Assembly (NCBI RefSeq): GCF_013523055.1
Contig: NZ_JAAMQM010000001.1
Coordinates: 398,910 to 462,909, forward strand
Reading direction: 5' to 3'
DNA length: 64,000 bases
Source: Pseudomonas capeferrum
GTDB taxonomy: Bacteria; Pseudomonadota; Gammaproteobacteria; Pseudomonadales; Pseudomonadaceae
The notes below the pieces were generated by a model. That model did not search any database. It saw only the letters and a program-made list of their open reading frames with translations, and was not told the origin of the DNA. Position 1 is the first letter of the stretch. Every line of letters starts with the position of its first letter. Both the position numbers and the translations under genes were made by a program. Positions 51,508 to 57,926 of the stretch are shown piece after piece.

Positions 51508-53468
51508 ACCATTCGACCTTGACCACGCTCCTGATCGCCAACCGCGGCGAAATCGCCTGCCGAGTCATGCGCACCGCCAAGGCACTCGGCCTGACGACAG
51601 TCGCCGTGCACAGCGCTGTCGACCGTGACGCACGGCACTGCCGCGAAGCGGATATTCAGGTTGACCTGGGCGGCGCCAAGGCTTCCGACAGCTACCTGGA
51701 CATCGCCAAGTTGCTGGCCGCGGCCAGGGCCAGCGGGGCCCAGGCGATCCATCCTGGCTATGGCTTCCTTTCGGAGAACGCGGGGTTCGCTCGCGCCGTG
51801 GAGCAGGCCGGGCTGGTCTTCCTCGGACCGCCGTCCAGCGCCATCGATGCCATGGGTAGCAAATCGGCCGCCAAGGCATTGATGGAGGCAGCCGGGGTAC
51901 CGGTCGTGTCCGGCTATCACGGCGAGGCGCAGGACTACGACACTTTCCGCACCGCGGCCAGGCGCATCGGCTACCCAGTCCTGTTGAAAGCCAGCGCCGG
52001 CGGTGGCGGCAAGGGCATGAAGGTGGTGGAGGACGAGGGCCAACTGGCGCAAGCACTGGCTTCGGCGCAGCGTGAAGCGAAGTCGTCTTTTGGCGATGCG
52101 CGCATCCTGGTGGAACAGTTCGTGCTCCAGCCGCGCCATGTCGAGATCCAGGTGTTCGCCGACGGACATGGCAACTGCCTGTACCTCAACGAACGTGACT
52201 GCTCGATCCAGCGTCGCCACCAAAAGGTCGTCGAGGAGGCACCGGCGCCCGGCCTTTGCGCTGACCTGCGCAAGGCCATGGGCGAGGCGGCAGTGCGCGC
52301 GGCCCTGGCGATCGGCTATGTGGGCGCGGGCACCGTGGAGTTTCTTCTCGATTCGCGCGGCGGGTTCTTCTTCATGGAGATGAACACGCGATTGCAGGTC
52401 GAGCACCCGGTTACCGAAGCGATTACCGGCCTAGACCTTGTGGCCTGGCAGATTCGTGTCGCGCGTGGCGAGGCGCTGCCCCTGAGCCAGGAGCAGGTCC
52501 CGCTGCGTGGGCACGCCATCGAAGTACGTCTGTATGCCGAAGATCCGGCCAACGAGTTCCTCCCGTCGACCGGCACCCTGTCGCTGTACCGCGAGTCGAT
52601 GCCGGGTGAAGGACGACGGGTCGACACTGGCGTCAGCGAAGGCGACAGCATCTCGCCCTACTACGACCCCATGCTCGGCAAGCTGATCGCCTGGGGCGAG
52701 GACCGCGAGCAGGCCCGCCTGCGTCTGCTGGCCATGCTCGATGAGTTCGCCGTGGGAGGTGTCAGGACCAACCTGAAATTCCTGCGACGTATCCTGGCCC
52801 ATCCGGCCTTCGCCGCCGCCGAACTGGACACCGGCTTCATCGCCCGACATCAAGCCTCACTGCTGCCGCCGGTCGGCGACCTGTCATCGGACTTCTGGCA
52901 AGCAGCTGCCCAAGCCTGGCGACAAAGCCACCTGCCCGTGCAAGACATGCGGGACCCTGTCTCGCCCTGGTCCGTCACCAGTGGCCTGCGTCTTGGAATG
53001 CCCGCACGTACCCATGTCCATCTGCTCTGCAACGGTCATGATCAGGCAATCACGCTGGAGCAGGACGCAGCCGCACGGTTTCGCCTGTGTGGTGACCAGT
53101 TGATCCATGAGCAGGATGGCGTGCGTCACAGGCACCTGGCCATCCGCCGCGGCGATACCCTTTACCTGCGTTGGCGGGGCGAACTGCACGCAATCACGGC
53201 ATTCGACCCGATTGCGGCTGCGCTGGCCGGTCATGGCCAACAGGACGATCTCGGGGCGCCCATGAATGGCAGCATCGTCAGAGTGCTGGTGGAAGCGGGC
53301 CAGGCCGTCGAGTCGGGCGCGACGCTGGTGGTCCTGGAGGCGATGAAGATGGAACACAGTATCCGCGCGCCTCACGCCGGAAAGGTAAAGGCGCTGCACT
53401 GCCAGGAAGGCGACATGGTCAGCGAAGGAGCGGCGCTGGTCGAACTGGAGGCGCTGGAGAAAGCGTGA
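51504..53468 (+). CDS. liuD: methylcrotonyl-CoA carboxylase biotin-carboxylase/BCCP subunit
   Basis: 654-aa alpha subunit: biotin carboxylase (TTLLIANRGEIACRVMRTAKALG at the start), ATP-grasp loop KASAGGGGKGMKVVEDE near residues 159-175, MEMNTRLQVEHPVTE near 291-305, and a C-terminal biotinyl domain with EAMKMEH, biotin lysine K615. ATG 51504 overlaps the liuC stop. The liu operon ends here; HMG-CoA lyase (liuE) is not next to it. Confidence 0.95.
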   Translation: MNHSTLTTLLIANRGEIACRVMRTAKALGLTTVAVHSAVDRDARHCREADIQVDLGGAKASDSYLDIAKLLAAARASGAQAIHPGYGFLSENAGFARAVEQAGLVFLGPPSSAIDAMGSKSAAKALMEAAGVPVVSGYHGEAQDYDTFRTAARRIGYPVLLKASAGGGGKGMKVVEDEGQLAQALASAQREAKSSFGDARILVEQFVLQPRHVEIQVFADGHGNCLYLNERDCSIQRRHQKVVEEAPAPGLCADLRKAMGEAAVRAALAIGYVGAGTVEFLLDSRGGFFFMEMNTRLQVEHPVTEAITGLDLVAWQIRVARGEALPLSQEQVPLRGHAIEVRLYAEDPANEFLPSTGTLSLYRESMPGEGRRVDTGVSEGDSISPYYDPMLGKLIAWGEDREQARLRLLAMLDEFAVGGVRTNLKFLRRILAHPAFAAAELDTGFIARHQASLLPPVGDLSSDFWQAAAQAWRQSHLPVQDMRDPVSPWSVTSGLRLGMPARTHVHLLCNGHDQAITLEQDAAARFRLCGDQLIHEQDGVRHRHLAIRRGDTLYLRWRGELHAITAFDPIAAALAGHGQQDDLGAPMNGSIVRVLVEAGQAVESGATLVVLEAMKMEHSIRAPHAGKVKALHCQEGDMVSEGAALVELEALEKA

Positions 53469-53483
53469 GCCGGGCGGGATCTT

Positions 53484-53515
53484 GCTGGAGGGCACAAGCG
53501 CGCAGCCTCCAGCAC
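53484..53515. terminator. hairpin between convergent liuD and repressor gene
   Basis: 9-bp stem TGCTGGAGG / CCTCCAGCA with a 14-nt loop and no T tract, inside the 53-bp convergent gap. Weak terminator at best. Confidence 0.35.
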
Positions 53516-53521
53516 CCCGCT

Positions 53522-54187
53522 TCAGTACCGCGCGTGAGACCTGACCACTACCCCCAGGAACTCGCAACCCTCCACGCACAGCAGCTTGGGATAGGTCGGA
53601 TTCAAAGGCCGCAGGTAGCGCTGGCCACCCTCCTCGACCAACTGCCGAAATACCGCGGACGTGCCTGGCTGGCGTGCGATCACCAGCTTGCCAGGGGCAG
53701 CCTGCAGACCGTTGTCGACAAGGATCAACATGCCTTCGGGTACGCTGACTCCGGTCGGCGAATTCATCGCATCGGTCTCCACTCGGAGCCAGTAGGCCTT
53801 ACCCTGAGCGTTGTAGTCGGTCTGTTCCTGAACGATGCTGTCCTTGGGCAAGGGACCGCCCAGCTCTGTCCAGGCCAAGACCGGATAACGAAAACACAAT
53901 ATGTACTGTAGGAGATCCTCCTCAATAGGCGTAGGACCATTTTCCGCCTCATACTCGCCAGCCTGCTCGGCGACACGGTCCCTTCGGGAGATGTGCAAAC
54001 GCACCAGAAGGTGGGGCATTCCCAGCTCGGCCAGCACCCTGTTCATCATGTCGAGCCTGGGCTGACGCTCTCTGCGCAGCCAATGACCGACTGCACCTTG
54101 AGTGACGCCTACGCGCTCCGCGAGTTTTTCCTGCGTGATGTCGAGATCACGCATCTTGGCCTTGACCAAGGCAATCCAGTTTTCCAT
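53522..54187 (-). CDS. CI/LexA-like repressor with substituted S24 protease dyad
   Basis: About 221-aa phage-type regulator. Residues ~1-60 are an XRE helix-turn-helix (DITQEKLAERVGVTQGAVGHWLRRERQPRLDMMNRVL), residues ~100-221 an S24 peptidase-like domain. The serine of the usual DSM motif is alanine (VETDAMNSPTG, A140) and the lysine of the usual TFKKL motif is arginine (AVFRQL, R181), so self-cleavage should not occur. Start: ATG 54187 or the GTG three codons earlier (54196); neither has a clear Shine-Dalgarno. Divergent from the DUF3077-like gene across an AT-rich region. Not in an obvious prophage. Confidence 0.88.
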   Translation of the reverse strand: MENWIALVKAKMRDLDITQEKLAERVGVTQGAVGHWLRRERQPRLDMMNRVLAELGMPHLLVRLHISRRDRVAEQAGEYEAENGPTPIEEDLLQYILCFRYPVLAWTELGGPLPKDSIVQEQTDYNAQGKAYWLRVETDAMNSPTGVSVPEGMLILVDNGLQAAPGKLVIARQPGTSAVFRQLVEEGGQRYLRPLNPTYPKLLCVEGCEFLGVVVRSHARY

Positions 54188-54220
54188 CGCTGGCACGATA
54201 CGGACTGCTCACGGCCGCTC

Positions 54221-54275
54221 AATACACATATTGTAGTATTTATTTTCATTGTAGTTAATACATGACGTACTAAAA
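54221..54275. promoter_or_regulatory. AT-rich divergent operator/promoter region
   Basis: A 55-bp stretch far poorer in G+C than its surroundings. It holds AATAC..GTATT (54221-54240), two ATTGTAGT repeats (from 54230 and 54249) and TAGTT..TACTA arms. This is the expected place for the repressor's own binding sites and for back-to-back promoters. Confidence 0.55.
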
Positions 54276-54319
54276 TTGAGCCGTACCCTTTTCCCCGCTT
54301 AGCACCCGTAGGTAACAGG

Positions 54320-54634
54320 ATGAAACCATCGACATATTCAGAAACGGATTTAGACAGCGAAGCCGCGCGTCGCGCACTCGATTACTACCTCAACCCGCCC
54401 GCGCCTCGTACCGAGCCCGATCAACTGCTGTGGACGGCGCGCGATGGCGTCAGCGCCGAGCAGGCCGGCGAACATGCCATGAGCCTGCTGCGCTGCGCAG
54501 CCACCACCGCGTTCGAATCCGGAAGCAATGCGCAGGGCTCTTCACGTGAACTGTTGTTCGCCTTGATGCACATGGTCAACATGGCGCGCGCATTGCTCGA
54601 GCACACGCAAGCGGTGCAACGGCAACAGAAATAG
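54320..54634 (+). CDS. DUF3077/DUF6124-like small protein
   Basis: 104-aa protein. SEAARRALDYYLNPP near residues 13-27 and VSAEQAGEHAMSLLRCAATTAFE near 44-66 resemble small Pseudomonas proteins annotated DUF3077 or DUF6124; the second half is helical (ELLFALMHMVNMARALLEHT). AGGTAACAGG precedes the ATG. It is divergent from the S24-like repressor, which may control it. Function unknown. Confidence 0.75.
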   Translation: MKPSTYSETDLDSEAARRALDYYLNPPAPRTEPDQLLWTARDGVSAEQAGEHAMSLLRCAATTAFESGSNAQGSSRELLFALMHMVNMARALLEHTQAVQRQQK

Positions 54635-54731
54635 AGCGATCACGTGATGGTCGGATGACGGCACAGGCCCCATGTGCCGGGAACCCGAGGGATGCACCGA
54701 CAATATATTCGTCGGCGAGATGAAAAATCAT

Positions 54732-54762
54732 TTGACTGTCAAATGATAACGATTATTATTGC
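54732..54762 (+). promoter_or_regulatory. Fur box and promoter of prrF
   Basis: TTGACT at 54732-54737 and TATTAT at 54754-54759 (16-bp spacing) form a sigma-70 promoter. The 19-bp stretch GATAACGATTATTATTGCA matches the Fur consensus GATAATGATAATCATTATC at about 13 positions and covers the -10. Iron-replete Fur would therefore block the sRNA. Confidence 0.8.
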
Positions 54763-54765
54763 AAT

Positions 54766-54879
54766 CAGCAGGTCGCAAGACCGGCTGGATAACCTGAAGA
54801 CCTTAGGTCGGACTCTCAGATTATCTCCTCATCAGGCTAATCACGGTTTTTGACCCGGCTTATAGCCGGGTCTTTTTTT
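54766..54879 (+). ncRNA. prrF: PrrF iron-responsive small RNA
   Basis: About 114 nt from the predicted start near 54766 to the terminator T tract. The conserved PrrF core is present (CTCAGATTATCTCCTCATCA at 54815-54834, then GGCTAATCACGG), followed by the terminator. PrrF RNAs repress non-essential iron-using proteins and superoxide dismutase under iron limitation. The 5' stem region (AGGTCGCAAGACC) is less conserved. P. putida-group strains carry two unlinked copies; only one is in this window. Identification rests on remembered family sequence; an Rfam PrrF search would settle it. Confidence 0.88.
54852..54879 (+). terminator. intrinsic terminator of prrF
   Basis: 9-bp stem GACCCGGCT / AGCCGGGTC, loop TAT, then seven T. 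Confidence 0.93.
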
Positions 54880-55072
54880 GACTCTTCAGGCTAATGAAGA
54901 AGTATTACCGCTTGGAATGGCATGATGGTAGCAAACGTCTATTGATAGGTGAATAGTTGTTGCAGAATTTTGCTCAATCAGCACTTGAGAATCAATTTCG
55001 TTAGGTCCAGGTTGATCGGCATCAAGGATGATGTCCCCGGAAAACGCCCATACCCTAGCAAGGAGCTTGTAC

Positions 55073-55585
55073 ATGGTCCGTCCGCTGCCTCATCAAGACA
55101 GTTCATCTCCGGACATCGGCATCCAGCAGGACGCCCTGCTCCACGGTCTTTCAAGACTGCCGCGTCGAGTCCAGCAAGTCTTCCTGCTCAACCGTCTTGA
55201 CCAACAGCGCTTTGCCGACATCGCCAAGCGCCTGGACCTATCTTCCACCTGTATCGAACATTGCATCAATCAGGTATTGCGCAGCGCTCGACCGTCGGCC
55301 GACGCGCTGGCCGACCAGGCCGCGCGCTGGTATGTCCGCTTGCAGAGCCCCGAAGTCACAGCCAGCGAGCGCATCGATTTTCGCCGTTGGCTGGATGCCG
55401 CGCCCCAGCACCTGCAAGCGTTTCACGAGATCGAGCTGCGCTGGCGCAGCCTGCTCGCCCCGGCATGGCAGCTGGGACACGATGGCTGGTACCGTCAGGG
55501 TCGTGCCGCCCTGTCGCTGAGCGGTTGCTCGGTGGCCGTCAGCCTTGGCGCCGCGGTATTGCTGGCCATTGGGTTATGGGTGTGA
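55073..55585 (+). CDS. sigma-region-4 / DUF4880 (FecR N-terminal) fusion with one membrane helix
   Basis: 170-aa protein. Residues ~22-72 (LSRLPRRVQQVFLLNRLDQQRFADIAKRLDL..) are the region-4 helix-turn-helix of an ECF sigma factor of the FecI kind; no region 2 precedes it. Residues ~81-130 (ADQAARWYVRLQSPEVTASE.., FRRWLDAAPQHLQAFHEIELRW) are the DUF4880 cytoplasmic domain of FecR anti-sigma factors. Residues ~148-169 are a single membrane helix, and the protein stops there, without the FecR periplasmic domain. AAGGAG eight bases before ATG 55073 supports this start over 55028. It lies 194 bp after prrF. It may be a relic or a membrane-tethered regulator. Confidence 0.82.
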   Translation: MVRPLPHQDSSSPDIGIQQDALLHGLSRLPRRVQQVFLLNRLDQQRFADIAKRLDLSSTCIEHCINQVLRSARPSADALADQAARWYVRLQSPEVTASERIDFRRWLDAAPQHLQAFHEIELRWRSLLAPAWQLGHDGWYRQGRAALSLSGCSVAVSLGAAVLLAIGLWV

Positions 55586-55633
55586 GCCAAGCGGTGTAGA
55601 GTAGCGACACAATAAAGCCGCAGGAGCCTGGCA

Positions 55634-56782
55634 ATGACCGCGACGCTGACCTCTCTTCACATCGACTGCGATTTCGACGCTGGCAATATACAGGTGCTGG
55701 ATGCCAGCGATCCTTGTCGCGTCCACCTGGCGATCCGTCCCGATACCCATAGCGACCATTTCCAGTGGTTCTACTTCAAGGTCAGCGGCCTGACTCCAGG
55801 GCAGGTTCACCGCTTCAGCCTGGACAACGCCAGCCAGTCGTCCTACGGCAATGCCTGGAGCGGCTATCAGGCTGTCGCCTCCTACGACCGGAACGATTGG
55901 TTCCGCGTACCCAGTCAGTTCAATGGTCAAGCCTTGTCCTTCGAGATCCAGGCCCGTGAAACCGAGGCCTGGTTCGCCTACTTCGAACCTTATCCCCGGG
56001 CACGCCATAACCAGCTCATCGATCGCGCCCTGCAGTTGCCAGGCGTCGAACTACTGGCCAGCGGACGCAGTGTGCAGGGCCGCGACATCGCGCTGCTGCG
56101 CGCCGGAGACGGCGCGCCAGGCAAGCGCAAACTGTGGCTGATTGCCCAGCAGCATCCGGGCGAGCACATGGCCGAATGGTTCATGGAGGGCGTCATCGAT
56201 CGCCTGCAGAGCAACGATTCGGTGATCCGGCAACTGCTGGCGCGCGCCGATCTGTACCTGATCCCCAACATGAATCCGGACGGCGCGTTTCATGGCCATC
56301 TGCGCACCAATTTCAAAGGCAAGGACCTCAACCGCGCATGGCAGGACGCCAGTGTCGAAGCCAGCCCGGAAGTGTTCTTCGCCCAGACCCAGATGCAGCG
56401 TTACGGGGTCGATGCGTTCATCGACGTTCATGGCGACGAAGAGATCCCCCATGTCTTCACTGCCGCCTGCGAGGGCAACCCTGGCTATACGCCGCGCCTG
56501 GCAGCGCTCGAGGAGCAGTTCCGCACTGCCCTGTGCCGCCTCACGCCGGATTTCCAGACCACCTACGGCTATACCCGCGACCAGCCCGGCCAGGCCAACA
56601 TGACATTGGCATGCAACGCGGTCGGTGAGACGCATGACTGCCTGTCGCTGACTTTGGAGATGCCGTTCAAGGACCACGACGATGCACCCGATGCCGTCAC
56701 CGGCTGGTCGGGCAAGCGCTCGAAGGCACTGGCCGGGGCCGTACTGGAAACCCTGGCAGGGATGACCGGGGCCTTGCGCTAG
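55634..56782 (+). CDS. M14-family cytosolic carboxypeptidase
   Basis: 382-aa zinc carboxypeptidase of the CCP-like M14 group: an N-terminal beta domain (residues ~1-120, DHFQWFYFKVSG..) is followed by the catalytic domain. Zinc ligands H174 and E177 (QQHPGEHMAEWF) and H266 (IDVHGDEEIPHVF), NMNPDGAFHGHLRTN for substrate binding and the general base E342 (LSLTLEMPFKDH) are all present, so it should be active. Bacterial substrates are unknown; eukaryotic relatives remove C-terminal glutamate. No signal peptide. AGGAGCCTGGCA precedes ATG 55634. Confidence 0.88.
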   Translation: MTATLTSLHIDCDFDAGNIQVLDASDPCRVHLAIRPDTHSDHFQWFYFKVSGLTPGQVHRFSLDNASQSSYGNAWSGYQAVASYDRNDWFRVPSQFNGQALSFEIQARETEAWFAYFEPYPRARHNQLIDRALQLPGVELLASGRSVQGRDIALLRAGDGAPGKRKLWLIAQQHPGEHMAEWFMEGVIDRLQSNDSVIRQLLARADLYLIPNMNPDGAFHGHLRTNFKGKDLNRAWQDASVEASPEVFFAQTQMQRYGVDAFIDVHGDEEIPHVFTAACEGNPGYTPRLAALEEQFRTALCRLTPDFQTTYGYTRDQPGQANMTLACNAVGETHDCLSLTLEMPFKDHDDAPDAVTGWSGKRSKALAGAVLETLAGMTGALR

Positions 56783-56809
56783 AACTCGCATCGAGAAAGG
56801 CCCCGCCTG

Positions 56810-57480
56810 TCAGAACTGCACATCAAGGAACACGCTGTCCTGGTAAGCCCCCGCCGGGGGCGTGGCCTGGTCGGCATAGGCCTTTGCGTTGTAGTTGAAT
56901 ACCCGGCTACCGGTACCGGCGCCGGGGTTCCCATCGGCATCGCTGCTGGCACGACGGGCGCTACCGGTGGCGCCCTAGCGCACGGTTCCGACGCTCTTTA
57001 AGATGTCGTAGACCAGGTAGTTATTGGCGTCGGACTCATGTGCCGACGCCCGCCAAGGACGTTCTGTCCGTCATTCAGACCCACGGTATAGCTGCTGTCC
57101 TTGGTACAGGACAAGTTGATGCTCTGATTGACCGTACTGAAGCTACCGACCACCGCCGCGCGGCCAGAGACGCTGTCGGGCGTGGTGATCTGGCAATCAT
57201 TGGTCACGGTGACATTGATGTTCAACGTGGCGGTGCCCTGTTCGCATCGCGCAGCACGCAGATGGCGCCGATGCCCGCGCAGTAATTCCAGTCCCAGGCG
57301 AGGTCAGGGTTTCCTGATAGAGGCCGGCGGCAACGTTGCCGCCAGCGGCGGTATGTAGATAGAGCGGTACGGTCTTCGGCGTGGTGCCGTTGAGCAATCC
57401 CAGCAGGTCGAGGATGCCATTGCGGGCAAAGTCGAAGGCCCCCAACGGGTGATGGGAAAGGAAGGGGATGACGCCTTCGG
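56810..57480 (-). pseudogene. spore coat protein U (SCPU) pilin remnant
   Basis: Two SCPU-type domains can be followed on the minus strand by changing frame. The first ends GTTPKTVPLYLHTAAGGN../DWNYCAGIGAICVLRD; the second runs TLNINVTVTNDCQITTPDSV.., LSCTKDSSYTVGLNDGQNVL and ends YNAKAYADQATPPAGAYQDS then VFLDVQF and a stop at 56810. Three frameshifts (near 57297, 57235 and 57038) and one in-frame TAG (56975-56977) break it. Family: secreted pilus subunits of Csu-type chaperone-usher systems. Not expressed as a functional protein. Confidence 0.82.
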
Positions 57481-57736
57481 TTTCTGGCAGTTCGAAGTCG
57501 GCCTGACACTGTCCTGCGTCGGCAACCTCCACCAGCAGGTGGTTGAGGGGCACCACATTTTCCAGGTATGTCAATCCGTCCCAGCCCACGACCGCCCGAG
57601 CGCCGCTTTCCTGGTGGGTGACAAGATTGCCAAGCGGCAACTCCTTTCCAGCCCCGTCGACCAGAACGATGCTTGCCGCAAGCACCCTCTTCAGAGGGAA
57701 TTCCACCTGATAGCCACTGCCGCACCGCGATTGCAT
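57481..57736 (-). pseudogene. C-terminal fragment of a chaperone-usher outer-membrane usher
   Basis: SGYQVEFPLKRVLAASIVLV and EESGARAVVGWDGLTYLENV-like sequence (residues ~8-85 of the open frame from 57736) is the C-terminal plug/immunoglobulin-like end of a FimD/PapC/CsuD-type usher. The other ~700 residues of the usher are missing, and the fragment runs in frame into the pilin remnant, which points to a deletion that fused the two. From 57737 to the phytochrome start nothing else is recognisable. Confidence 0.75.
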
Positions 57737-57926
57737 CCCGCTAGTTGCGAGAAAACTGACTGCCCAATGGAGAAAAGAAGCCTGGACTAAGGCCTAACTT
57801 GCCAGGCCCTATTCCTCCGATGGCCAAATGGCGGCATTAACGACCACAATCTGTTACCGTACGCCCGGAACATCCTGTGCCTGACGCAGTCGTTTTCCTC
57901 GGGATGGATACAACTGGAGAACACCC

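Noticed and set aside
54886..55074. 62-aa ORF on the minus strand after prrF
   Set aside because: No ribosome-binding site or domain; lies in an intergenic region and overlaps the start of the sigma4-DUF4880 gene.
53522..57736. Prophage or genomic island
   Set aside because: Only a repressor-like gene is phage-related; no integrase, structural genes or attachment repeats were seen, and no tRNA borders the region.
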